DNA of 64,000 nucleotides, from assembly GCA_013285445.1 (NCBI GenBank), contig CP053448.1, forward strand, positions 1,488,001-1,552,000, read 5' to 3'. The notes beneath the pieces were generated by a model, which saw only the letters and a program-made list of their open reading frames with translations, made no database searches and was not told the origin of the DNA. The DNA comes from Pseudomonadota bacterium. Its GTDB lineage: Bacteria; Pseudomonadota; Gammaproteobacteria; Xanthomonadales; Wenzhouxiangellaceae. The position numbers were made by a program, and so were the translations under genes. This document shows positions 9,338 to 17,883 of the stretch, piece after piece. The first letter of the stretch is position 1, and the number at the start of each line of letters is the position of its first letter.

Positions 9338-10075
9338 ATGAGTCTGCAGATTCTTCTCAGTGGCGCGACCGGTGCGGTCGGGCAGATTATTGCCGATCTC
9401 ATCGCCGCCGATGAGCATGCCATCCTTTCGGGCCGAGCCAGTCGGGAGCAGTTCTTCGAGCCCGATCTCGAGGCCGATGTCATCATTGACTTCTCCCATC
9501 CCGATCTGCTTGAACAGGTCCTGCGCTTCGCGACGCGTCACCGCATCCCGCTGGTGACCGGCACCACGGCGCTGGGAGATGCCCTGCAGGCACGTCTGGT
9601 CGAGGCCTCTGACTTCATTCCCGTTTGTCAGGCGGCTAATTTCAGCCTGGGCATGAACCTCCTGGTCGAGCTGGCTCGGCGCGCAGCCGCCGCGCTGGGC
9701 GAGGCCTATGACGTTGAGATTCTTGACATTCACCACCGACGCAAGATCGACGCGCCGTCCGGCACCGCGCTTTGGCTGGGGCAGGCCGTGGCGGCGGCGC
9801 GCGGCCTGGATTTTGCACCCAGCGTCGTGCATGACCGCAGCTCAAGCCGGCAGGCGCGCCGTGATGCCGAGATCGGCCTGCATGCCGTGCGCGGCGGTGA
9901 CGTGGCCGGCGAACACACCGTCTACTTCCTGGGCGAGGGTGAACGTGTAGAGCTGACGCATCGTTCGACCAATCGGCAGGTGTTTGCTCGGGGCGCGCTA
10001 CTGGCCGCGCGCCGCTTGCCCGGGCGGCCGCCCGGGCTGGTCGATTTTGCCGAGCTGGTGCTGCAGCCGCGCTGA
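9338..10075 (+). CDS. dapB: 4-hydroxy-tetrahydrodipicolinate reductase
   Basis: This enzyme reduces hydroxy-tetrahydrodipicolinate with NAD(P)H in lysine and diaminopimelate (peptidoglycan) synthesis. The dinucleotide-binding loop GATGAVG is at residues 9-15. The catalytic block IHHRRKIDAPSGTAL contains the His-His, Lys and DAPSGTA substrate residues, and LVTGTT precedes it. At 245 residues it is shorter than the E. coli enzyme (273), mainly through a compact N-terminal domain. It starts 45 bp after dnaJ, so read-through from the heat-shock operon is possible. The usual downstream carAB is absent; tRNA genes follow instead. Confidence 0.96.
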   Translation: MSLQILLSGATGAVGQIIADLIAADEHAILSGRASREQFFEPDLEADVIIDFSHPDLLEQVLRFATRHRIPLVTGTTALGDALQARLVEASDFIPVCQAANFSLGMNLLVELARRAAAALGEAYDVEILDIHHRRKIDAPSGTALWLGQAVAAARGLDFAPSVVHDRSSSRQARRDAEIGLHAVRGGDVAGEHTVYFLGEGERVELTHRSTNRQVFARGALLAARRLPGRPPGLVDFAELVLQPR

Positions 10076-10095
10076 CTGCGGCGGGCGAAAAGCGT

Positions 10096-10124
10096 TTGAC
10101 ACCCTTATGAACCTTGGCTAAAAT
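10096..10124 (+). promoter_or_regulatory. Strong sigma-70 promoter of the tRNA-Ala/tRNA-Glu unit
   Basis: A perfect -35 TTGACA (10096-10101), an exact 17-bp spacer, and -10 TAAAAT (10119-10124) are followed by a GC-rich discriminator (GCGCGGC). The predicted start is near 10131, eight bases before the tRNA. A GC-rich discriminator is typical of stable-RNA promoters under stringent control. Confidence 0.85.
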
Positions 10125-10138
10125 GCGCGGCTTGTCGT

Positions 10139-10214
<76 letters not shown>

Positions 10215-10251
10215 ACCAAGGTTTCTGAGGACAGTCCGGTACTTGTTTTCA

Positions 10252-10327
10252 GTCCCCATCGTCTAGAGGCCTAGGACACCGCCCTTTCACGGCGGCGACC
10301 GGGGTTCGAATCCCCGTGGGGACGCCA
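10252..10327 (+). tRNA. tRNA-Glu (anticodon TTC)
   Basis: A 76-nt cloverleaf: acceptor GTCCCCA/TGGGGAC, anticodon stem CCGCC/GGCGG around CTTTCAC (anticodon TTC), and T stem GGGG/CCCC around TTCGAAT. CCA is encoded. It lies 37 bp after tRNA-Ala and is probably cotranscribed from the promoter at 10096-10124. Confidence 0.97.
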
Positions 10328-10363
10328 ATAAAAACAAGGGTTTAGCAGCATCTCCCTTGAAAA

Positions 10364-10402
10364 TGTCCAAAATATGTCCAATATCGCCGGACGTTTTGGA
10401 CA
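10364..10402. repeat. Inverted repeat TGTCCAAAA downstream of tRNA-Glu
   Basis: TGTCCAAAA (10364-10372) is perfectly inverted at 10394-10402, and an inner GTCC/GGAC pair (10376-10379, 10389-10392) extends the stem. It sits between the tRNA and the terminator. It may be an RNA-processing structure or a scar of tRNA-targeted integration; no integrase gene is nearby. Confidence 0.55.
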
Positions 10403-10411
10403 GAGCGAATC

Positions 10412-10435
10412 GGCCCGCCATCGTGCGGGCCTTTT
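10412..10435 (+). terminator. Rho-independent terminator of the tRNA unit
   Basis: A 7-bp stem GGCCCGC/GCGGGCC (10412-10418 with 10425-10431) around a 6-nt loop is followed by TTTT. It ends the tRNA-Ala/tRNA-Glu transcript and lies just beyond the 3' end of the convergent MFS gene. Confidence 0.8.
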
Positions 10436-10468
10436 CGTGCCCCCGCACAGCCTGGTCGGATGGTGCTG

Positions 10469-11716
10469 TCAGTAGCGAATGCGCCGGTAGAGTAGCAGCA
10501 GCAGGATCGCATTGAGCGTGGTGATGGCCACGATTGGCGCAATGGCGGCCAGGTGGGTGCTGCCGCCGATGATGCCCCCGACCACGAAAGGCCCGGTACC
10601 ACCGCCGATCATGGTTGACAAGCCGTTGTAGATGCCGCTTCCGGCAGCGACATGGGGCCGGGGCAGAATGCGCTGCAGCAGCGCAAATTCGGACGCGCTC
10701 CAGGCGGCGATCAGCAAGACCGCAACCGAAAACAGCGCGACTGTTGTCCACACCCCCGAAGCGTCCAGCGCCAGCCAGATCATGCCGCCGGCACTGAAGT
10801 AGGCGACGCCGGCCAGCGCGGCGCGCGTATTGGTCTTGTCCCCGAGGGTTGCCCAAAGCATGATCCCGAGAATCGAGAACGCATAGGGCAGGGCGGTCAG
10901 CCAGGTCAGCTGATGATAGAGGACGCCTTCGCGTCCGGACAGATAGGTCGGCAGCCAGCCGGCAATGCCGAGCGCGACCATGTTGTTGCAGATGCCGACA
11001 ATCAGCAAAAGACCGAACGAAGGCGTGCACAGCGCCGCCGTAAGGGACTGATCGGGTCCGTGGAACTGCCGCTGTTCTTCGGCCACGGCGGCCTCGATCC
11101 AGGCCCGTTCGCGCGCCGCTACCCGCGGATGATCGGCCGGGCAGTCGTGCACGTGCCGCAGCACCAGCGGCAGGCTGATCAGCAGGCCGATCACGGCCAG
11201 GACGTAAAAGCCGCCGCGCCAGCCGAGCGCGTGCATCAGCGGTACCAGGAATAGCGGGGCGGTCAGAAAAGCAAGAAACAGGCCGGCAATCCAGGTGCCG
11301 TTGCCGCGCGAGCGCTCCTCGGGCGGAAACCAGTTTTTGGTGAGCTGGCTCATGACCGGGAAATGAACGCCTTCGGACAGGCCCAGCATCAGGCGCGAGG
11401 CAATGAATAGCATCAGCATGCTGCTGGCCCAGGCACCCATTGCAGTAAACAGCGACCACAGCGCGATCAGTACCAGCAGTGAACGGCGCAGGCCGAAACG
11501 CGTGGCGAGCGGGCTGAGAAAGATGTTTCCCAGCCCGTAGCCGACATAGAAAATGCTCATCAACACTGCGCCATGGTGGCGCGTTTCGGCGGCGCTCCAG
11601 CCGAAGTCGGCGGCGATCAGCGGCAGGGCAAGCGATACGTTGAGCCGGTCGTAGTACCCGACCAGCAGTGTGATCATCAGGGTAAGGACCGTCTTCCAGC
11701 GTGTCCGGCCGTTCAT
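10469..11716 (-). CDS. MFS transporter, anion:cation symporter-like
   Basis: A 415-residue, 12-helix major facilitator. The N terminus (LMITLLVGYYDRLNVSLALPLIA) has the helix-1 D-R-x-N pattern of the ACS family, which carries organic anions such as hexuronates, galactonate and phthalates. The loop between helices 2 and 3 is LATRFGLRRS (motif A), and helix 4/5 has GLSEGVHFPVMSQL. It is the last gene of the minus-strand arm, 12 bp after the PLP lyase gene, so it probably imports the compound handled by that cluster. The substrate cannot be deduced from sequence. Confidence 0.88.
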   Translation of the reverse strand: MNGRTRWKTVLTLMITLLVGYYDRLNVSLALPLIAADFGWSAAETRHHGAVLMSIFYVGYGLGNIFLSPLATRFGLRRSLLVLIALWSLFTAMGAWASSMLMLFIASRLMLGLSEGVHFPVMSQLTKNWFPPEERSRGNGTWIAGLFLAFLTAPLFLVPLMHALGWRGGFYVLAVIGLLISLPLVLRHVHDCPADHPRVAARERAWIEAAVAEEQRQFHGPDQSLTAALCTPSFGLLLIVGICNNMVALGIAGWLPTYLSGREGVLYHQLTWLTALPYAFSILGIMLWATLGDKTNTRAALAGVAYFSAGGMIWLALDASGVWTTVALFSVAVLLIAAWSASEFALLQRILPRPHVAAGSGIYNGLSTMIGGGTGPFVVGGIIGGSTHLAAIAPIVAITTLNAILLLLLYRRIRY

Positions 11717-11728
11717 GAGCTGACGGGT

Positions 11729-13171
11729 CTAACGCGCCGGCGTGTAGAGGCGGTTGATGAATTCTGCCAGCAGACCGTCGCGGCGCTGATGAGGCAGACT
11801 GTTCAGGAGGCTATTGATGCGGTCCATGCGCTCGGGCAGCGTGCTGCCATCGGTATCGGCGATCTGGCCAATGTACTCGAACAGGATCTCGGGCGGCATG
11901 TCCGCCATTTCCGACGATGTGGTGCCATGATCGGGAACGGGCCCGGCGTGTTCGATAGCGGCGGCAGCCGCGGTGAGATCGGCGATGAATGCGTCAACGT
12001 GGGCCACGTTGCCGTGGCCGACCGAAAGGTGAATGTTGGCCGGTGACGGACCGAAGCCGAATTGGGGCTGTATGTACCAGCCCTTCGCGCGCATGTTTTC
12101 GGCCAGGGAGAAGACATTGAGCCGGTCGGAGGCGAAGCTGAACAGGTTGCAGACTGATTCACCCAGGCAGTACAGGCCTTCGATCCGGTCGATGGCCTGT
12201 CGAATCTGCCCGGCGGCACGCTGGCAGTCGCTGACCAGCGCCTCATAGCCGCTGCGGCCGAAGAAATTCATGACCGCCCAGCAGGCCGCCAGTGGTCCCG
12301 CGCCGCGCGTCGACAGCAGGGTCGGATTGACCACTGAGTAGCCGGTCCAGCCCGACCAGGCGAAAATCTGATAGCGGCGGATATCCGGCGAGCGATAGAG
12401 AATGCCGGAGGCGCCCTTGGCGGCATAGCCCCACTTGTGGAAGTCCATCGATAGCTGAGTGACGCCGGGCACGCGAAAGTCAAAAGGCTCGATGGCCTCT
12501 CCGGCAAACGGCAGGTACATGCCGCCCATGCAGGCATCGACATGAAACAGCAGATCGTGGGCGGCAGCGATCTGGCCGATGGCGGCAATCGGGTCGACCA
12601 CGCCGTGCGCATAGGATGGTGCCGAGGCCACCAGCAGGACGGTATTGGGCGTCACCGCCCGGGCCATGGCTTCAGGCTGCGCCCGGAAGCTGTTCGGATC
12701 GACCGGAACGACGACCGGCGTCAGGTCGAAATACTGACAGGCCTTGAAAAATGCCGCATGCGCGGTTTCGGGCAGAATCACTTCGGGGCGCGTGATCTGC
12801 GGCTGGAGCGCGCGGGCGCGATCCCGGGCGGTCTTGACCGACAGCAGAATCGACTCAGTGCCGCCGGAGGTGAAACTGCCGACCGCGCCGCCAGGGGCAT
12901 GGACCAGGTCGCAGGCCATGGCAATGATGTCACGCTCGAGCTGCATGGCTGAGGGGAAAGCGGTCGGGTCGAGCCCGTTTTCGGTCAGATACAGATCGTA
13001 GGCTTCATGAACCAGGCGCATGGCTTCCGGCCCGGGGTCATAGACGTAGGCAAAAACCCGGCCCTCGGCCCATGGGACATCGTCGTCCTTGAGGCGTTTC
13101 AGGGCGGTCATCAGCTCCTGGTGAGGTGTGCCGGCGGTGGGAAAGGAATTGGCGTTGAGGGCGTCAGGCAT
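11729..13171 (-). CDS. PLP-dependent lyase/decarboxylase, sphingosine-1-phosphate-lyase-like
   Basis: A 480-residue fold-type I PLP enzyme of the group II decarboxylase / S1P lyase family. Cofactor features are TSGGTES (residues 101-107, phosphate binding), HVDACMGG (210-217, pyridine-N Asp) and the Schiff-base lysine K246 in MDFHKWGYA. The Lys-Trp-Gly arrangement and the N-terminal VFAYVYDPG...FPSAMQLE region fit S1P-lyase-like proteins better than glutamate or aromatic decarboxylases. S1P lyases split a phosphorylated amino-alcohol into a long-chain aldehyde and phosphoethanolamine. An aldehyde dehydrogenase encoded across the divergent promoter is consistent with an aldehyde product. The true substrate is unknown. 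Confidence 0.85.
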   Translation of the reverse strand: MPDALNANSFPTAGTPHQELMTALKRLKDDDVPWAEGRVFAYVYDPGPEAMRLVHEAYDLYLTENGLDPTAFPSAMQLERDIIAMACDLVHAPGGAVGSFTSGGTESILLSVKTARDRARALQPQITRPEVILPETAHAAFFKACQYFDLTPVVVPVDPNSFRAQPEAMARAVTPNTVLLVASAPSYAHGVVDPIAAIGQIAAAHDLLFHVDACMGGMYLPFAGEAIEPFDFRVPGVTQLSMDFHKWGYAAKGASGILYRSPDIRRYQIFAWSGWTGYSVVNPTLLSTRGAGPLAACWAVMNFFGRSGYEALVSDCQRAAGQIRQAIDRIEGLYCLGESVCNLFSFASDRLNVFSLAENMRAKGWYIQPQFGFGPSPANIHLSVGHGNVAHVDAFIADLTAAAAAIEHAGPVPDHGTTSSEMADMPPEILFEYIGQIADTDGSTLPERMDRINSLLNSLPHQRRDGLLAEFINRLYTPAR

Positions 13172-13187
13172 GGTCGGGCTCGATTGG

Positions 13188-13216
13188 AAAAAGGAAAGGG
13201 GCCGCCGGGCGGCCCC
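13188..13216 (-). terminator. Terminator after the TonB-dependent receptor gene
   Basis: GGGGCCG (13198-13204) pairs with CGGCCCC (13210-13216) around 5 nt. Read on the minus strand, the hairpin is followed by TTTCCTTTTT. It separates the receptor gene from the PLP lyase gene and would reduce read-through, so the two downstream genes may be expressed at a lower level or have their own promoter. Confidence 0.7.
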
Positions 13217-13246
13217 GTTTCACCGCAGCGTGGTGTCAGCCTTCGA

Positions 13247-15655
13247 TCAGAAGAAAAAGCTGAATACCGTGCCGAAGGTGCGCGGCTGACCGACGGCAAG
13301 CTGGAGACCCGAATAATACGTTTCGAGGTTCTGCGTGCCAACGACATACTGCTCGTCAAACAGGTTGTTGACGAACAACGCCACGCTGTAGCGCTCGCTT
13401 TCAAAACCGATGCGGGCATTGAACAGGTCGAATGCCGGCAAATGCCGGTTAGGGTCATTGGTCGCCTCGGTCTGCTGGTCATCGACGTAACGGTAGTCGA
13501 GACGCAGCCAGCCATCGCTGTTGCCAAAACCCGTGAAGCGATATTCAATGCCGCTGGTCAGGGTGTTTTGGGGCGCAAAGGGCAGCGTGTTGCCGCTGGC
13601 ATCGACAACGTCGGCACCGATCTGATCGATGGGGATGGCATTGGGAAAACGCCCGAAGCTGGCGTCGGTGTAGCCGTAGGCCAGGTTCCAGGTCACCGGT
13701 TTGGCCACGCGCACAAGCAGTTCGAGCTCGCCACCCTTGCTGGTGGCGGTGGTCGCGTTCTGCACGAACTGGCGCTGAGTCAGCACGTCCTGGCCGCGAA
13801 CCTGAATATCGTCCCAGTCAATGTAGAACAGTGCGGCGTTGAGCTGGACGCGATTGTCGGCCAGCACGCCCTTGAACCCGATCTCGTAGTTCCAGGCCGT
13901 TTCCTCATCGTAGATTTTCTCGACCGCGCCGTCGTCGGTCAGCGTGACATCCGAATTGATGCCGCCGACCTTGTAGCCGCGCGAGGCGGTGAAATAGGTG
14001 GCGATGCGGTCGTTGGGACGCCAGTTCAGGGCAAGCCGGGGCGACAGGTTCGAAAAACTTTCGCTGGTCACGTCGCTTCCGACCGGAATGGTCACGGTTG
14101 GCCGTGTCACTTCACTGAACGTGACGTCATCGTGGGTCCAGCGCAGGCCGAGCGAGAGATCGACGGTGTCAGTGATCGCGTAGGTCAAATCACCGAATAC
14201 GGCCATGCTGTCGGTATCGATGCCGCGGTCGACGTCCTCGAAGTTGGCGACCGTCAGCGGCGCGAAAATGTCGGGGATCAGTCCGTTGGCGAGCGCGAAC
14301 TGGATCTCCGGGTCGCTCAGATCGACCTCGCCGCCCTCGACCGCCAGCGCGAACAGCAGGGCACCCCAGGCCGGCAGGTAGGGGTCAGTGGCCAGGTGCG
14401 CCGACAGATCGGTTTCGGTGATCTCGTCTTCGGCATACAGCGCGCCAATCGTCCAGTCCAGGCGGCCACGACCGAACGAGCTCAGGCGCAGCTCCTGGCT
14501 CCAGCCCTCCGAGTCACTGTCCCGATCGACCCGGAAGGCCGGGTAGGGCGACGCATCGCCATCTCCCGACTGGCTGAAGGTGTTGTTCAGGATACCGGTG
14601 ACCGATGTCAGCTCGATGCCGTTGGCGAAACGGTGGCCGACGTTGCCGATGAACATGTCCGTTTCACTGTCGGAGCGGCGCGGGGTGTCGTTGTCGATGG
14701 TGTCGAAGTTATCCGGCCACAGGGGTGCCCGCGTGGCCGGCAATGGCCATTGCGGAAACCGGCTGGTGTCGATCGGTGGTGTGCCGAAGGGGGCGAACAG
14801 CAGATGGAAGTTTTCGACCACACCCACGAGCTGCTGCGGGATCGGCGCCAATACGCCGGTCGGGACGAACTCGAGCTGGTTCTGGCGCTCCTCGGTGCGC
14901 GACAGCGCCAGGTCGATCGAGGTCGCGCCGGAATCGTAACGGAAAGCAGCCCGTCCGCCCTGGTCACGGCCGTCGTTGGTGCCGCCGGTCGAGCGGTTGT
15001 CCAGCCAGTCACCGGCGTCACGGTAGTAGCCGGTAAAGCGCAGCGCCGACTGCGCTGAAGTCGGCAGGTTGCCGGAAATGCGGGCAAGCCAGGTTCCGTG
15101 CTCGTCGATCTGCCCCCGAATCTGCCCGAAGCGCATCAGAGGATCGGGCTTGACGGTGGTGATGTTGATGGCACCACCGAGCGTGTTGCGCCCGAAATAG
15201 GTGCCCTGCGGGCCGCGCAGGACTTCAATTCGGGCAATGTCGTAGAGCGGCGTATCGAGCGTACGTGACCAGCCGGCGACCAGGATATTCGGTGCGATGT
15301 TGAATTCATCGAGATAGATGCCGACGGCATTGGCGCGACCGCCGACATTGGTCACGCCACGGATGCCGATCTTGGTGAATGCGCGGTTGCCCTGCTGGGC
15401 AAAGCCCAGGTTGGGCGAGCGTGTGGCATAGTCGAGAAACTCGTCGATGCCGAGGCGATCCAGCTCGCGCTCGCTGAACGCGGTGATGCTGATCGGGACA
15501 TCCTGGGCTGACTGGGGCCGTTTCTGCGCGGTGACTTCGATGTCGGCCAGTTCGGCGGTGTCTTCGCGGTCGTCTTCCTGCGCCGCGACACTCAGGCTCA
15601 CTGCGCTGCAGGCAAGCAGGCAGAGCATGCGGATGGTTGGACAGTTAGCGAGCAT
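13247..15655 (-). CDS. TonB-dependent outer-membrane receptor
   Basis: An 802-residue TonB-dependent transporter. A signal peptide (LCLLACSAVSLSVAAQ) ends near residue 23. It is followed by a TonB-box-like IEVTAQKR, the plug domain (DVPISITAFSERELDRLG, then IGIRGVTNVGG and VYLDE-type IYLDEF), and a 22-strand barrel ending GTVFSFFF with the terminal aromatic residue needed for BAM insertion. The IEVTAQKR...QDVPISITAF style is common in receptors for complex organic compounds in sphingomonads and marine gammaproteobacteria, rather than classical siderophore receptors. The start at 15655 has a GAGGG ribosome site; upstream in-frame codons run through the operator region. It diverges from tetR. 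Confidence 0.94.
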   Translation of the reverse strand: MLANCPTIRMLCLLACSAVSLSVAAQEDDREDTAELADIEVTAQKRPQSAQDVPISITAFSERELDRLGIDEFLDYATRSPNLGFAQQGNRAFTKIGIRGVTNVGGRANAVGIYLDEFNIAPNILVAGWSRTLDTPLYDIARIEVLRGPQGTYFGRNTLGGAINITTVKPDPLMRFGQIRGQIDEHGTWLARISGNLPTSAQSALRFTGYYRDAGDWLDNRSTGGTNDGRDQGGRAAFRYDSGATSIDLALSRTEERQNQLEFVPTGVLAPIPQQLVGVVENFHLLFAPFGTPPIDTSRFPQWPLPATRAPLWPDNFDTIDNDTPRRSDSETDMFIGNVGHRFANGIELTSVTGILNNTFSQSGDGDASPYPAFRVDRDSDSEGWSQELRLSSFGRGRLDWTIGALYAEDEITETDLSAHLATDPYLPAWGALLFALAVEGGEVDLSDPEIQFALANGLIPDIFAPLTVANFEDVDRGIDTDSMAVFGDLTYAITDTVDLSLGLRWTHDDVTFSEVTRPTVTIPVGSDVTSESFSNLSPRLALNWRPNDRIATYFTASRGYKVGGINSDVTLTDDGAVEKIYDEETAWNYEIGFKGVLADNRVQLNAALFYIDWDDIQVRGQDVLTQRQFVQNATTATSKGGELELLVRVAKPVTWNLAYGYTDASFGRFPNAIPIDQIGADVVDASGNTLPFAPQNTLTSGIEYRFTGFGNSDGWLRLDYRYVDDQQTEATNDPNRHLPAFDLFNARIGFESERYSVALFVNNLFDEQYVVGTQNLETYYSGLQLAVGQPRTFGTVFSFFF

Positions 15656-15734
15656 TTTGGCTACCCTCGAAAGCGTTGTGTGGTTGCGGCGGCGATTGCT
15701 GGGTCGCCATCCGGCATCAGGAAAGATGACATAA

Positions 15735-15752
15735 ATTGCACGTATGTGCAAT
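15735..15752. promoter_or_regulatory. Operator 1: 7-4-7 palindrome, probable TetR-family site
   Basis: ATTGCAC-GTAT-GTGCAAT is a perfect inverted repeat in the 143-bp gap between the receptor gene and tetR. Its 16-bp core is TTGCACGTATGTGCAA. A second copy lies 22 bp away (centre to centre, about two helical turns). Family knowledge makes the adjacent TetR protein the likely ligand. Confidence 0.75.
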
Positions 15753-15757
15753 ATATT

Positions 15758-15773
15758 TTGCATGAGTGTACAA
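15758..15773. promoter_or_regulatory. Operator 2: imperfect copy of the same palindrome
   Basis: TTGCATGAGTGTACAA matches operator 1 at 12 of 16 positions and keeps the inverted TTGCA/T-x-CAA ends. A -10-like TACAAT (15769-15774) overlaps its right half, 25 bp before the tetR start, so occupancy would block tetR transcription. Confidence 0.7.
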
Positions 15774-15798
15774 TTTTCTTCGATATGGAAACCAAGCA

Positions 15799-16506
15799 AT
15801 GACGAGCCTTGCTAAATCGGCCAGGCGCCCGCGCCGGGGACGTGGCGAACGGACCCGGCAGGCAATACTGGACGCCACGCTGGAAGTGATCGCCGAGGGC
15901 GGCGTGCGGGCCGTGACGCACCGTGCCGTGGCTGCCAGGGCCGGAGTCAATCTGTCGTTGACCACGTACTACTTCAGCGACATCTTCGATCTGGTCTCGA
16001 GCGCCTTCAATGATTTCGTCGAACGCGAGAAGCCGCGCGTGGAGCAGACCTGGAACGAGGTGTTTGCCCTGGTTCATCGCTACAGTGCCGCACAGCGGCG
16101 CCGGAAGGCGGTCCGCGAGCGCATCCGGCAACGATTGACGCGGATCGGCGTGGACTACCTGCTTGAGAAGATGCACACCCATCGCGCCGGTCTGGCGGTC
16201 GAGCATCACTTCTACTTCGAAGCGCTCAACGACCAGCGGCTGCGCGCGCTCTACGGCACCTCGCGCCAGCCTGTTCTGGCGGCCATGACGGAGTTTGCCG
16301 CGCTGTTCAATCGGACCAGCCCGGAGCTCGATGCCGAAATACTCACGGGCACGATCCTCAAGATCGAACATAATGCACTGCTCGAGCCCCCGGATGCGAT
16401 CGACCGGCACAGGATGGAGGCCATGCTGGGTCGGGTGATTGGCTGGATCATGGGTCTCAATGAGCCCTTCGACCCTCACGCACAGGATGACGACCATGAG
16501 CATTGA
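15799..16506 (+). CDS. TetR/AcrR family transcriptional regulator
   Basis: A 235-residue regulator. The N-terminal helix-turn-helix is typical: RGERTRQAILDATLEVIAEGG, then AVTHRAVAARAGVNLSLTTYYF (described here by class; the recognition helix ends in the TTYYFSD motif). The C-terminal ligand domain is all-helical and ends in a His/Asp-rich tail. The ATG at 15799 is preferred over one at 15766 because the earlier codon falls inside operator 2 and this one has GGAAACC upstream. The gene overlaps the aldehyde dehydrogenase gene by 11 bp and probably represses itself and both divergent arms until an inducer binds. Confidence 0.92.
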   Translation: MTSLAKSARRPRRGRGERTRQAILDATLEVIAEGGVRAVTHRAVAARAGVNLSLTTYYFSDIFDLVSSAFNDFVEREKPRVEQTWNEVFALVHRYSAAQRRRKAVRERIRQRLTRIGVDYLLEKMHTHRAGLAVEHHFYFEALNDQRLRALYGTSRQPVLAAMTEFAALFNRTSPELDAEILTGTILKIEHNALLEPPDAIDRHRMEAMLGRVIGWIMGLNEPFDPHAQDDDHEH

Positions 16507-17878
16507 CCCAGGCCAGTACCCGGCCATGATGGAGGAACTGCGGGCCACGTTTGACAGCGACGTGACCCGATCCCTGAACTGGCGAGACGAGCAGCTGGCG
16601 GCGATCGCGCGCATGCTCGATGAGAACGAGACGCGTATTGCCGAGGCGCTGGCCGCTGATCTGGGAAAGCCGCCCCAGGAGGTGCTGCTGGGAGAGACGG
16701 CGCTGATTTACAGCGAGGTACGCCATGCCAGGCGGCGGCTCAAGCGCTGGACGCGACCCCGACGGGTCCATACACCGATGGTCGGCCAGCCCGGCCGAAG
16801 CTGGGTTCAGGCTGAACCGCTGGGTGTGGTATTGATCATGGGTGCGTGGAACTACCCGGTGCAGCTGATCCTGAGCCCGCTGATTCCGGCGCTGGCAGCC
16901 GGCAACTGCGTGGTGCTCAAGCCGTCCGAGATCGCGGCTGCATGCTCCGAACTGATGGCCGAATTGCTGCCACGATACCTCGACCGTCGCGCCGTCCAGG
17001 TGGTCGAAGGCGCGGTCGAGGAGACAACCGCGCTGCTCAAGCAGCGCTTTGATCACATTCTCTACACCGGCGGCGCGGCCGTGGGCCGCATCGTCATGCG
17101 TGCCGCCGCCGAGCATCTCACGCCAGTGACACTGGAGCTGGGCGGCAAGAGTCCCTGCGTGATCGATCAGGGGGCCGACCTTGAATCAGCCGCCCGCCGG
17201 CTGATCTGGGGTAAGTGTCTCAATGCCGGACAAACCTGCATTGCGCCGGACTACGTGCTGGTCACGCCGGATGACCACGACAAGCTGATTGCCGCCATCG
17301 ACCAAGAGCTGGATGCCATGTATGGCAGCGACCGCCTGAGCAGCGCCGACTATTGCAAGATCATCAACCGGCGCCACTTCGACCGTCTGTGCGGGTATCT
17401 GGACAATGGCCGGATCGCCATCGGCGGGCGCATTGACGAGGCCGGCTGCCGGATCGAGCCGACCGTATTGACCGGGGTTGATGTCGACGCGCCGGTCATG
17501 AGCGAGGAGATTTTCGGCCCTGTACTGCCGGTTCTCAAGATCAGCGGTCTGGACGAGGCCATCGCCTTCATTGGACAGCGCGACAAGCCACTGGCCGCTT
17601 ATCTGTTCACCCGCTCGCGCGAGAGCGAACGGCGCTTCGCCGATCAGGTATCGACCGGCAATCTGTGCATCAACGATACGCTGATGTTCATGTCGGTTCC
17701 CGACCTGCCGTTCGGGGGTGTTGGCATGAGCGGCATGGGCCAGTATCACGGTCGGGCCGGTTTCGAGCGCTTCTCGCATCTCAAGGCCGTGATGAAGCGC
17801 AGCCGGTTTCCGGAAGTGACCATCCGCTTTCCGCCCTACAGCGCGCTGAAGATGCGCCTGCTCAAGCTGGTGAGCTGA
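16496..17878 (+). CDS. Class-3 aldehyde dehydrogenase (coniferyl/fatty-aldehyde type)
   Basis: A 460-residue NAD(P)-dependent aldehyde dehydrogenase of the ALDH3 clade, which includes coniferyl-aldehyde and fatty-aldehyde dehydrogenases. E214 in LELGGKSP is the general base and C248 in NAGQTCIAPDY the nucleophile. IMGAWNYPV, VLKPSEIA and PFGGVGMSGMGQYHG are family motifs, and the length is that of the shorter ALDH3 class. The ATG at 16496 has AGGA eight bases upstream and overlaps the end of tetR, so translation is coupled. It probably oxidises an aldehyde produced by one of the two PLP enzymes in the cluster; that link is inferred from context. Confidence 0.93.
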   Translation: MSIDPGQYPAMMEELRATFDSDVTRSLNWRDEQLAAIARMLDENETRIAEALAADLGKPPQEVLLGETALIYSEVRHARRRLKRWTRPRRVHTPMVGQPGRSWVQAEPLGVVLIMGAWNYPVQLILSPLIPALAAGNCVVLKPSEIAAACSELMAELLPRYLDRRAVQVVEGAVEETTALLKQRFDHILYTGGAAVGRIVMRAAAEHLTPVTLELGGKSPCVIDQGADLESAARRLIWGKCLNAGQTCIAPDYVLVTPDDHDKLIAAIDQELDAMYGSDRLSSADYCKIINRRHFDRLCGYLDNGRIAIGGRIDEAGCRIEPTVLTGVDVDAPVMSEEIFGPVLPVLKISGLDEAIAFIGQRDKPLAAYLFTRSRESERRFADQVSTGNLCINDTLMFMSVPDLPFGGVGMSGMGQYHGRAGFERFSHLKAVMKRSRFPEVTIRFPPYSALKMRLLKLVS

Positions 17879-17883
17879 GCCCG

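Noticed and set aside
10287..11459. A 390-codon minus-strand frame overlapping tRNA-Glu and the MFS gene
   Set aside because: It runs through the tRNA and terminator in a different frame from the well-supported transporter.
13007..15058. A 683-codon plus-strand frame opposite the TonB-receptor gene
   Set aside because: The sense strand encodes an intact receptor; the antisense frame is composition-driven and lacks start signals.
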